7,234 bases of DNA from Flavobacteriales bacterium (GTDB lineage: Bacteria; Bacteroidota; Bacteroidia; Flavobacteriales_D; Crocinitomicaceae): contig CANHBA010000109.1 in NCBI GenBank assembly GCA_947458985.1, positions 1 through 7,234 of the forward strand, written 5' to 3'. The notes beneath the pieces were generated by a model that ran no database searches, was not told the origin of the DNA, and saw only the letters and a program-made list of their open reading frames with translations. The translations under genes were made by a program, and so were the position numbers. Positions 1 through 6,544 of this stretch are shown one piece after another; the first letter of the stretch is position 1; each line of letters begins with the position of its first letter.

Positions 1-531
1 GGTAAAAAGTCGGGTTCCGTTGATCCCCAAGACCCAATCACCGACCGCCCGAGCGGTGCCTGCGGCAAAGAGGCGGTCAAAATCTGACCCCGGCCTCAGT
101 TTCTTGAAACCATCTTTAATAGCTTCTTCGGTGAGCGAAGAAATCCAGAGCCGCTTGACCGGTACTTTGCATTTGGCCTTGAGCAAGACCCAACGCTGAA
201 TGAGTTCTCCTTCTTGCCCGGCATCGCCGCAGTTGATGACCTCCGTGGCTTGGCTCACGAGCCGTTCAATGACGTGAAATTGCTTTTTAGCGCCGTCGTC
301 ACCGCGCAGCTTGATGCCAAATTGGGCCGGTATGATAGGTAAATCTTCTAGTTTCCAGTATTTCCAGTTGGGGTTGTAGTCTTCGGGGTCTTTGAGTGAA
401 CACAGGTGCCCGTATACCCAAGTGACAGCATAGCCGTTACCTTCTAAGTAACCATCTTTGCGATTTTTGGCTCCTAAAATCTCCGCTAAATCGCGGGCAA
501 CACTTGGCTTTTCGGCAATGCAGACTATCAT
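1..531 (-). CDS. topB: DNA topoisomerase III, N-terminal part (cut by left window edge)
   Basis: Type IA topoisomerase, which relaxes and decatenates DNA by passing strands through a transient break held on a tyrosine. Translating the minus strand from the ATG at 531-529 gives 177 codons with no stop before the window edge, so only the toprim region and the start of the following domain are present. The N-terminus MIVCIAEKPSVARDLAEILG is the family signature, with the conserved Glu at residue 7 (AEKP). The toprim acidic motif reads INCGDAGQEGELIQRW, with D103 and E107 at the usual positions but Gly at 105, where the common DxD motif has its second Asp. Further family blocks are LWISSLTEEAI (129-138) and ARAVGDWVLGINGTRLFT at the end. 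The catalytic Tyr lies outside the window. No Shine-Dalgarno precedes the ATG; the start rests on alignment of the AEKP motif. It is divergently oriented to the next gene. Confidence 0.94.
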   Translation of the reverse strand, partial: MIVCIAEKPSVARDLAEILGAKNRKDGYLEGNGYAVTWVYGHLCSLKDPEDYNPNWKYWKLEDLPIIPAQFGIKLRGDDGAKKQFHVIERLVSQATEVINCGDAGQEGELIQRWVLLKAKCKVPVKRLWISSLTEEAIKDGFKKLRPGSDFDRLFAAGTARAVGDWVLGINGTRLFT

Positions 532-616
532 CGGGGGACTAAATTTAATAAATCTTCGGGCAACTCTTGTTTGTTATTTTGAATTGCTGTTATTTTACAT
601 TAAATCTCCTGTTTTC
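532..616. promoter_or_regulatory. Divergent intergenic region, presumed promoters for topB and the plus-strand pair
   Basis: This 85-bp AT-rich gap separates two genes that point away from each other, so it should hold both promoters. Toward the right, TTTG at 570-573 followed after 17 bp by TATTTTAC (591-598) loosely resembles the Bacteroidota -33/-7 pattern (TTTG and TAnnTTTG), but the -7 box has two mismatches. Toward topB, TAAATTTA on the minus strand just before the start matches the -7 box at all but one fixed position, yet lies too close to the ATG for a normal leader. That a promoter region exists is inferred from gene layout; the exact boxes are uncertain. Confidence 0.35.
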
Positions 617-1747
617 ATGATGAATTTCCGCTCGGCAAGAAGCTTCGTTCTCAGTGGCTTACTTGTTTTTCTAGCCATCTATTTAGGGCTGCACTTTTTT
701 TATAAACCGAAGCGGCAATTTACTTACACACGTGGTATTTACGATTGGTCTGGATGGTATCAGCTAGAGTACGCCGATACGCTCCAAATTCAAAAGTATT
801 ACCAAAAGTTTTTTGAGGTGGGTTTGGATAACCTTTTACAACCTGTTCCTGTCGATGAATTAGGCGACTACATCATTGCCGATCGCAGAAGAACTGTAGA
901 CTACACCGAATATTACAGAGATACGATTGTCAAAACGCCACATTATCTGGTACCATGTGTGTATATACACCAGGCTGTATTTTTACAAAAGAACCTTAAT
1001 GCTGCTGATTTAGCCAAGAAAATCATGTATTTGCTGGATTACAAGCTTTCTGACTACGACAGTGAATATGCAGCGCGCGTCAACGAATTTCAGATAGATT
1101 GCGACTGGCCTGCTAGTGGGCAAAATGCTTATTTTGATTTTCTCCGGTCCTTCAAAAAAGAGCTGCGCGCACGTCGTAAATATGCACATTTTATGTTGTC
1201 GGCTACCTTGCGCTTGTATCCCTATAAATTCCCTGATAAAATGGGTTACTTGCCCGTAGACCGCGCCATGCTCATGTGCTACAATCTGCAGCCGCCAGAT
1301 CCCCGCGGGCAAGAGCGTTCCATCTTTTCCTTGAAAGTACTCCGCGCTTATTTAAAAGGTGCTTCTGCTTATCCGCTACCGATAGATATAGCACTGCCTC
1401 ATTTTTCTTTGGCCTTTGTCTATGAAAATGGTCAATTTCAGCGCTTGTTTCGAAATGTAGGTACTGAATTCAGAGGCTTGCTGCACCATGACAAGGGCCT
1501 GTGGTACACCGTTCAAAAAGACAGCCTCATCGGTACTTGGAATGACGATTTTTATCTCCGAAAAGGACAGCGCGTCAAAATAGAGGAGGTGCCCCTGCCT
1601 GAACTCAAACAAGCCCTGCGCCTCATTGATCAAAATGTCGTTTTCCGCGGCCGACCAACACTTAGTTTTTTTAGTATCGAAAATTTATCCAATGCAAATG
1701 CTGCTACGCTCAAAGGCCTTGATCGCCTTTACCGCACTCGTCCTTAA
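617..1747 (+). CDS. Membrane-anchored protein with possible GH18-like TIM-barrel fold, function unknown
   Basis: A 376-aa protein I cannot assign to a named family, though it resembles uncharacterised Bacteroidota proteins I recall. Residues 10-29 form one hydrophobic segment (FVLSGLLVFLAIYLGLHFFY) flanked by basic residues, with no clear cleavage site, so it is probably an inner-membrane anchor with the rest in the periplasm. The body contains spaced strand-like blocks typical of a barrel: YYQKFFEVG (61-69), VPCVYIH (112-118), EFQIDCDW (157-164), LSATLRLYP (194-202), DRAMLMCYN (215-223) and YPLPIDIALPHFSLAF (252-267). IDCDW and MLMCYN recall the IDIDWE and LMTYD strands of GH18 glycosidases, but Pro165 sits where GH18 has its catalytic Glu. 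ATG 617 (or the adjacent ATG 620) is chosen because it places the anchor at the N-terminus; the open frame continues upstream to 458 but would run antisense into topB. The 3' end overlaps the next gene by 56 bp, implying a shared transcript. The reading frame is well supported; the fold is inference. Confidence 0.85.
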   Translation: MMNFRSARSFVLSGLLVFLAIYLGLHFFYKPKRQFTYTRGIYDWSGWYQLEYADTLQIQKYYQKFFEVGLDNLLQPVPVDELGDYIIADRRRTVDYTEYYRDTIVKTPHYLVPCVYIHQAVFLQKNLNAADLAKKIMYLLDYKLSDYDSEYAARVNEFQIDCDWPASGQNAYFDFLRSFKKELRARRKYAHFMLSATLRLYPYKFPDKMGYLPVDRAMLMCYNLQPPDPRGQERSIFSLKVLRAYLKGASAYPLPIDIALPHFSLAFVYENGQFQRLFRNVGTEFRGLLHHDKGLWYTVQKDSLIGTWNDDFYLRKGQRVKIEEVPLPELKQALRLIDQNVVFRGRPTLSFFSIENLSNANAATLKGLDRLYRTRP

Positions 1748-3953
1748 TGCGCCAACTTTACGGGCTTGTGCCGAGTACTTCGCCTACGGTGAATACATCA
1801 GGCATACGCTTTTTTTTGAGGCGCAAAACTACGGAAAGGGCGCTATGCAGCGCTTTCAGTACGATGCTTCGGCCAGATGGAATCTCATGTTGGGCCCAGC
1901 CGACGACCAAAATCTCCAGTTGTGGAAAGGCTACTTCAAGAAATCGTTTTCGGATTCTGTTCTCAATGAGCTCATATATGAACTAGATCTAGAAGCCATT
2001 TTATACGCTGCGCCGCAAAACCAAGCGCTGCGCTATTTACGCTACAGGGCTCCAAAAGACGCGGAGGTCAAAGCAATTTTGAGCTATTTGATTTTTGCCA
2101 AAAAAACCGCCACGCTGTCCGCTGCTGCCTACGATGATCCATGGCATCTCTATACCAAGCAAACATCCAAAAGACCAAATCACAAACTCATTTATGCCGC
2201 CCTTGAGCGCGCCAAGCACTCTAAAGTACCATTTTTGCGCGAGCGATATGCCTACTTGGCCATCCGCAGTGTCTATTATTCCTCAAAGAACAATCGTTAC
2301 CGCTGGATCCAAAAAATCAACAAGCAGTTTTTTGGAATACAAAACCAAAGCGAGATTGCGCTTTGGGCGCTGTATTTTGAGAATTTAGCGGCTCCAAAGC
2401 CCAATATTGCTGATTTAGCGCGCATTTATTGGAGTAAAAGTGAAAAGTCGAATGCTGCATATGAGCTTTATAAAAAACAAGGATATACAAACGAGCAATT
2501 GGCAGCATATCCGGGTGCTGTAGCCATGCGTTTGGTCGAGCGCCTTGACCGTTGTTTGCCAACACTCAAACAAATATCGCGTCAACAGATCAATGAAGAC
2601 CAACTTTTGTTTGTGGTACAACGAGAAATCGCCAAAGTAGAAGATTGGGTGCTCACCCCGTATTATACACACTTGGCCCCAGCTATCGAAACGCATGAAT
2701 ACTGGCAATTCGACGAAAACTTCGCCCAAAAATTGCAACTGCAACGCCAAGCATCGGACCGTGCATATGCGGGGCAACTTGCCGCCTGGATGCAAACGGT
2801 TCAACTCAAAGCATATCCTCAACTTTGGTCGGCACTGCAATCATATGCTGCCTGGATAGGTGGAGCGCACACACAGCTGCAACTCCCAACACAATTTAAC
2901 AGCGCAAACGAGAAAGCGCTTATAGAACGCATTTATGCCTTGCAGATGGCCAGAAATCAGGCGCATGTTGTCTTGACGAACTCCACGGTTCAGGGCATTA
3001 TCAAAGCAAATGAAGAAAATTTAAGGTTTTTGTTTGCATTTGGCCGCGAATTAGAATTTGCCAAAGAAAGTACCAGTGCAGCCTATTTTTTTGCTAAAAT
3101 TCACCGTCAAAATCCCTGGATGGCTTGGGAATCACATCCAAATGGTCAAAGTATTTGGCGCAATTGGGGCGCTCCACTGGGTAAGCCTATTTCTACCTGG
3201 GGTTACTATGCCTACTGGATTTACTACCTCGACGACGCGTATAAGACATCGCAACTTGCCACTTTACTCAGCGATATGGAGCAGCCCCAAGGTGAGAACG
3301 ACTTTGAACTTTGGCTCAAAAAAGAAGCGCGTGTCAAAATAAATGAAGTGTATAATTTAGTGGGTACGCATTATTTCAGAACAAACGATTTAAAAGCCGC
3401 ACTCCAAACTTTTGAGAAAGCTCCCGAAAAGTACTGGAGAGGAGCACCTTTTGATCGCTATTTGCGCGTCAATCCCTTTTACACGACTTTTTACCAAGAA
3501 CACCAGCAAAATAGAGCAGATAGCGCGTGGCTTACCAAGCCGCAAATGCTCAGAAAGGCGCTGCGTCTTCAACAAGCGTATCAAACAGCCAGCGGAGATA
3601 ACAAAGCGCGCTATGCTTTCTTGTTGGGTAATTTTTACTTCAATACAACGTACAGAGGAAATGCCTGGATGCTCAGGCGCTATTCATGGTCGAGAGATCA
3701 AAGATCAACAGCGCACCCAGACGAGCGCGAATACAATGACTGTTTCTTAGCGGAGGATTATTATTTGGCAGGCAGCAAGGCAGCCAAAAACAAGCAAATG
3801 AAGGCGTTTTTATTGCGCATGGCAGCCAAATGCAATCCCAAATACAGGAAAGTCTTGCGCCAAAAGTATCCGGAATACGGAGAAGAGTTACTGAGCTACT
3901 GCGAAGAATTTTACAGCGGCTACCACAAGCATTTCAAATATTTCAAGCGCTAA
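1692..3953 (+). CDS. Large exported TPR-like protein of unknown function
   Basis: A 753-aa protein that starts inside the preceding gene. ATG 1692 (or ATG 1698, two codons later) gives a short basic n-region, a hydrophobic core ALIAFTALVL (9-18) and then PTLRACAEYF. This is an export signal, either cut after Ala or a non-canonical lipobox at C26. The sequence after it, ACAEYFAYGEYIRHTLF, resembles the start of secreted Bacteroidota proteins of unknown function that I recall. The rest is helical and very rich in Tyr, Trp, Ala and Gln. A TPR-like unit lies at about 553-582 (LVGTHYFRTNDLKAALQTFE). A C-terminal block at 644-667 (LLGNFYFNTTYRGNAWM and following) leads into helices at 683-715 ending LLRMAAKCN. 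No catalytic motif is visible; a scaffold or protein-binding role is a guess. The frame continues upstream to 1626, but that would bury the signal peptide. No Shine-Dalgarno is seen, so translation is probably coupled to the upstream gene. It ends 29 bp from the convergent dsbD. Confidence 0.88.
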   Translation: MQMLLRSKALIAFTALVLNAPTLRACAEYFAYGEYIRHTLFFEAQNYGKGAMQRFQYDASARWNLMLGPADDQNLQLWKGYFKKSFSDSVLNELIYELDLEAILYAAPQNQALRYLRYRAPKDAEVKAILSYLIFAKKTATLSAAAYDDPWHLYTKQTSKRPNHKLIYAALERAKHSKVPFLRERYAYLAIRSVYYSSKNNRYRWIQKINKQFFGIQNQSEIALWALYFENLAAPKPNIADLARIYWSKSEKSNAAYELYKKQGYTNEQLAAYPGAVAMRLVERLDRCLPTLKQISRQQINEDQLLFVVQREIAKVEDWVLTPYYTHLAPAIETHEYWQFDENFAQKLQLQRQASDRAYAGQLAAWMQTVQLKAYPQLWSALQSYAAWIGGAHTQLQLPTQFNSANEKALIERIYALQMARNQAHVVLTNSTVQGIIKANEENLRFLFAFGRELEFAKESTSAAYFFAKIHRQNPWMAWESHPNGQSIWRNWGAPLGKPISTWGYYAYWIYYLDDAYKTSQLATLLSDMEQPQGENDFELWLKKEARVKINEVYNLVGTHYFRTNDLKAALQTFEKAPEKYWRGAPFDRYLRVNPFYTTFYQEHQQNRADSAWLTKPQMLRKALRLQQAYQTASGDNKARYAFLLGNFYFNTTYRGNAWMLRRYSWSRDQRSTAHPDEREYNDCFLAEDYYLAGSKAAKNKQMKAFLLRMAAKCNPKYRKVLRQKYPEYGEELLSYCEEFYSGYHKHFKYFKR

Positions 3954-3974
3954 AAAGCACCGAATAACACACAC

Positions 3975-3997
3975 AAGCAATTTTACTTAAATCGCTT
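3975..3997 (-). terminator. Weak hairpin at the dsbD stop codon, possible terminator
   Basis: On the minus strand AAGCGATTT and AAATTGCTT can form a 9-bp stem with one G-U wobble and a 5-nt loop. The stem takes in the dsbD stop codon. No T-run follows directly; a short CTTTTTA lies about 18 nt further on. On the plus strand the wobble becomes an A-C mismatch, so the hairpin favours dsbD transcripts. The junction of two convergent genes is where a terminator is expected, but stem strength and the missing T-tract make this tentative. Confidence 0.25.
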
Positions 3998-6016
3998 GAT
4001 ACCGCCTTCTAAGAACTTTTTATAAGAGTCGATGTCTGGGGTGTAGCCAATGGCTTGAGTGAGGTCATTGCCTTCGTGGTCGGTGACGACATACAAAGGT
4101 TGTTGGAAGCTTTTGTAGCGCGTCATTTGGTAGTCGGCCCATTTGTTGCCTACTGTGCGGATCGGGCCACTGAGTTTAGAAACGCGTTGTTCGTTTACTG
4201 GCAGAAGCTCGCGGTCGTCTACGTACAACGAAATGATCACAAATTTCTTTTGGAGCATTGGACGGATTTCGTCGTTGGTCCAAACCGTGCTCTCCGTTTT
4301 GCGACAGTTTTGGCAAGCGTGGCCTGTGAAATCGAGCAAGATAGGCAAGTTGCGTTTTTTGGCGTAAGCGCGGCCTTTTTCGAGGTCGTGGAATACGAGA
4401 ATAGAGCCGTCGCCAACTGGGTGCATATCGGCTGCAAATGCTGCAGATACGGAGTCTTCAACCAAACCGGTTTCTTGCCCTCCATTGACCCAACGGAAGT
4501 TGTCTTCGGAGTGCGTGCGCGGTGGTGCAATGCCGTCAATGAGTGTGAGTGGTGCGCCAAACATTCCTGTAAAGAGGTATACAGAGAATACCAAAGCAAT
4601 TAAAGCAAACATAAAGCGCGTGACGCTCAGTTTCTGAACAGGTGAGTCGTGAGAAAACTGCAACTTGCCCAAAAGGTAAATACCCATGATAAAGAACAAG
4701 ACAAACCAAATACCGACAAACCACTCGCGGGTGAGGAGGTCCCAGTGGTAAGCGAGGTCAACGGACGACAAGAATTTGAGCGCAAGTGCGAGTTCGGTAA
4801 GCCCCAAAACAACTTTTACTGAATTGAGCCAGCCACCAGATTGCGGCAAGCTATTGAGCCATCCTGGGAAAATCGCAAAAAGTGTAAACGGAATGGCAAG
4901 CGCCAAAGAGAAGCCGGTCATGCCCACTGCAGGGGTGAGGTAAGAGCCTGAAGTTGCTGCCTCTACGAGTAAGCTTCCGATGATAGGGCCGGTACAAGAG
5001 AAAGAAACCAAACCTAGTGTAAAGGCCATAAAGAAGATGCCTAGGTAGCCGCCGCGGTCTGCTTGTTTATCCATTTTATTGACCCAAGAGTTCGGCAATT
5101 GGATTTCGAAAGCACCCAAGAAAGAGAAGGCAAATAATACAAAAATACTGAAGAAGATGAGGTTCATCCAGACGTTAGTAGAGAGGTCGTTGAGGCCAAG
5201 CGGACCCATAATGGCCGTGAAGATGAGACCAAAAGCAACGTAGATCAAGACAATAGACGCACCGTAAATGAGCGCTTTGAAGATGCCCTCGCTGCGCGTT
5301 TTGGATTGCTTGGTGAAGAACGTAACGGTCATTGGGATCATTGGGAACATGCAAGGTGTGAGCAAGGCCACTAGCCCTGCAATAAAGCCCGCAATGAAGA
5401 TGACGACGTTAGAGTCTTTTTTCTTTTCTTTTTGTTGGATCGGCGCCGGCGCTTGGTCCATGGTGGTTTCGGTGCTGTTGGTATCTGCACCTGCGGTTTG
5501 AGCGCTAGTAGTTGTATCTGCAACTTCGGCAGCTGCACCAGAAGCTTTAAAGCCACTTACTTTGAACTTTGCGGTGTAATCGAAGGGAGGCAAACAGCCT
5601 TCGTGGTTACACAACTGAAAGAATAAATTGCAACTAGCGGTAAAAGCGTCATCGCTTAAGATTTCGATTTTTTGCTTAAAAACGGCTTTGTTTTCATAAT
5701 ACAAAGAGGTGCCGAGTTCGTCTTTTTGAACTAGTGGAATGCCTACTTCAAAAACTTTACCTACCGTTTTAAAATTTTTATCGGTCTTGAATTTGAACTC
5801 AGGAACAATGCCTGTGCCGTCGGCAGCCATGGGGTCGTGCTTCAGGCTAAAAATATGGTATTCAGGCACGAGTTTGCCTGTAAAAACCAAATTGGCGTGG
5901 CTCTCGTCAATTTTTTCCACACTGCAGTTCCATTTGATGAATTGCGTCATGAAATCTTGAGCTGTTCCTGCAAAGGATAAGCCTAAAAAGAGTATGCTAA
6001 AAAGAAGAGCTTTCAT
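3983..6016 (-). CDS. dsbD: Thiol:disulfide interchange protein DsbD (protein-disulfide reductase)
   Basis: Inner-membrane protein that passes reducing power from cytoplasmic thioredoxin to periplasmic thiol proteins. All three DsbD modules are present in its 677 aa. After a signal peptide (1-19, ending GTAQ) comes the periplasmic alpha domain (about 25-155) with C136 and C141 in QLCNHEGCLPP. A Ala/Thr/Ser-rich linker (157-200) leads to the membrane domain (203-488, about eight helices) with its Cys pair C222 (TPCMFPMIP) and C341 (SFSCTGPIIG). The C-terminal thioredoxin-like gamma domain (about 535-677) has CxxC at C568/C571 (DFTGHACQNCRKTE) and a cis-Pro at 640 (QQPLYVV). His-Ala replaces the Trp usual before CxxC in proteobacterial DsbD. 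C31 and C129 are extra cysteines. The ATG lies 5 bp after the stop of the upstream alpha-like gene, so the two are almost certainly co-transcribed. Length and all redox cysteines argue for an intact protein. Clients may include cytochrome c maturation or disulfide isomerisation; the context does not decide. Confidence 0.97.
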   Translation of the reverse strand: MKALLFSILFLGLSFAGTAQDFMTQFIKWNCSVEKIDESHANLVFTGKLVPEYHIFSLKHDPMAADGTGIVPEFKFKTDKNFKTVGKVFEVGIPLVQKDELGTSLYYENKAVFKQKIEILSDDAFTASCNLFFQLCNHEGCLPPFDYTAKFKVSGFKASGAAAEVADTTTSAQTAGADTNSTETTMDQAPAPIQQKEKKKDSNVVIFIAGFIAGLVALLTPCMFPMIPMTVTFFTKQSKTRSEGIFKALIYGASIVLIYVAFGLIFTAIMGPLGLNDLSTNVWMNLIFFSIFVLFAFSFLGAFEIQLPNSWVNKMDKQADRGGYLGIFFMAFTLGLVSFSCTGPIIGSLLVEAATSGSYLTPAVGMTGFSLALAIPFTLFAIFPGWLNSLPQSGGWLNSVKVVLGLTELALALKFLSSVDLAYHWDLLTREWFVGIWFVLFFIMGIYLLGKLQFSHDSPVQKLSVTRFMFALIALVFSVYLFTGMFGAPLTLIDGIAPPRTHSEDNFRWVNGGQETGLVEDSVSAAFAADMHPVGDGSILVFHDLEKGRAYAKKRNLPILLDFTGHACQNCRKTESTVWTNDEIRPMLQKKFVIISLYVDDRELLPVNEQRVSKLSGPIRTVGNKWADYQMTRYKSFQQPLYVVTDHEGNDLTQAIGYTPDIDSYKKFLEGGIKRFK

Positions 6017-6021
6017 TGGTT

Positions 6022-6483
6022 TTAGTTTGGTTTTTCTAATTTCTGGGGTGTGACCTTGATTTCAAAAGGTACGGTTTGAGGGGGTAAACAGCGCTTGTCG
6101 TCGCAAAGCATGTAGGTGAGTTCGCCTTTAACTGTAGTTGGTTTTTTAACTTTGACGCTGTTGCGCGCTTCGAAGCTATTTTCAAAGTAGGAAACCTCGG
6201 CTCCGAAATTAGGATCATAGGATTGCTTGGCTTTGGTGGTAGCTTCAAATGCATTTAAGACTTGTACCGCTTTATTTTTTTCTAAAACAATTTGTGTAGG
6301 TACGGGGCCAATACTTGGATCTAAATCAAGTGCATATAGGTGCCAGCTGTTTTCAATTTTGGCACTGATTTGAAGCGAAGCCGGGTAAGGATTGAATTCA
6401 AAACTCCATTGAATTTTCTCTTGACCAAAAGCCCAAGTGCTTAAGAAAGAGAAGAATATCAATAATTGAAGTGCGGCGCGCAT
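6022..6483 (-). CDS. Exported stand-alone DsbD alpha-like (DsbD N-terminal domain) protein
   Basis: A 153-aa protein with a typical signal peptide (RAALQLLIFFSFLSTWAFG, likely cut before Q21), then a single immunoglobulin-like domain of the DsbD N-terminal type. The key segment is YMLCDDKRCLPPQTVPFEIKV, with C127 and C132 matching the spacing of C136/C141 in the neighbouring DsbD (CNHEGCLPP), followed by the same LPP and beta-strand. Other shared features are IQWSFEF at the start (IKWNCSV in DsbD) and WHLYALDLDP (YHIFSLKHDP in DsbD). It lacks the membrane and thioredoxin modules; the stop codon is clean and no broken remainder follows, so it is a genuine single-domain protein rather than a fragment. 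It precedes dsbD by 5 bp on the same strand. It probably exchanges electrons with DsbD in the periplasm or hands them to a client, but that is inferred from context. ATG 6483 is preferred over an upstream ATG at 6528, which would put 15 extra residues before the signal peptide. Confidence 0.9.
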   Translation of the reverse strand: MRAALQLLIFFSFLSTWAFGQEKIQWSFEFNPYPASLQISAKIENSWHLYALDLDPSIGPVPTQIVLEKNKAVQVLNAFEATTKAKQSYDPNFGAEVSYFENSFEARNSVKVKKPTTVKGELTYMLCDDKRCLPPQTVPFEIKVTPQKLEKPN

Positions 6484-6544
6484 GGTTTGAAAACTAAGAA
6501 CTCTCGAAATTACAAAAAATATTGGCAATAATATGTGTCTTAGG
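6484..6544 (-). promoter_or_regulatory. tsaD to DsbD-alpha gene spacer, possible promoter or operator
   Basis: This 61-bp AT-rich spacer is the largest gap in the minus-strand cluster and could hold a promoter for the dsbD pair. On the minus strand a TTG is followed after 13 bp by TAATTTCG, close to the Bacteroidota -7 box TAnnTTTG but with spacing shorter than usual. An 11-bp palindrome, TATTGGCAATA (6520-6530), overlaps the TTG. An outer 6-bp inverted repeat (CTAAGA 6494-6499 and TCTTAG 6538-6543) encloses the region; its 38-nt loop makes a terminator unlikely. Whether tsaD is co-transcribed with the downstream pair cannot be told from sequence. Confidence 0.25.

Noticed and set aside
458..616. 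Upstream extension of the first plus-strand gene to the ATG at 458
   Set aside because: It would add 53 residues ahead of the membrane anchor, run antisense through the start of topB, and cover the divergent promoter region. ATG 617/620 puts the anchor at the N-terminus.
1626..1691. Upstream extension of the second plus-strand gene to ATG 1626
   Set aside because: It places 22 polar and mixed residues ahead of the signal peptide and lengthens the overlap; ATG 1692 or 1698 gives a standard signal peptide.
2415..2840. 141-codon minus-strand open frame inside the 753-aa protein gene
   Set aside because: Antisense shadow with no signal, domain or promoter evidence; the plus-strand frame is the continuous one with export signal and family-like motifs.
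3944..3998. CAAGCG/CGCTTG inverted repeat spanning the convergent junction
   Set aside because: Only 6 bp arms with a loop over 40 nt; the smaller hairpin at 3975-3997 is a better structure and even that is weak.
4055..4603. 182-codon plus-strand open frame inside dsbD
   Set aside because: It lies wholly opposite the conserved gamma domain and late membrane region of dsbD, has no recognisable family features, and is explained by dsbD codon bias.
6494..6543. CTAAGA/TCTTAG inverted repeat as a tsaD terminator
   Set aside because: Six-bp arms and a 38-nt loop; too weak for an intrinsic terminator, although TTTT follows it on the minus strand.
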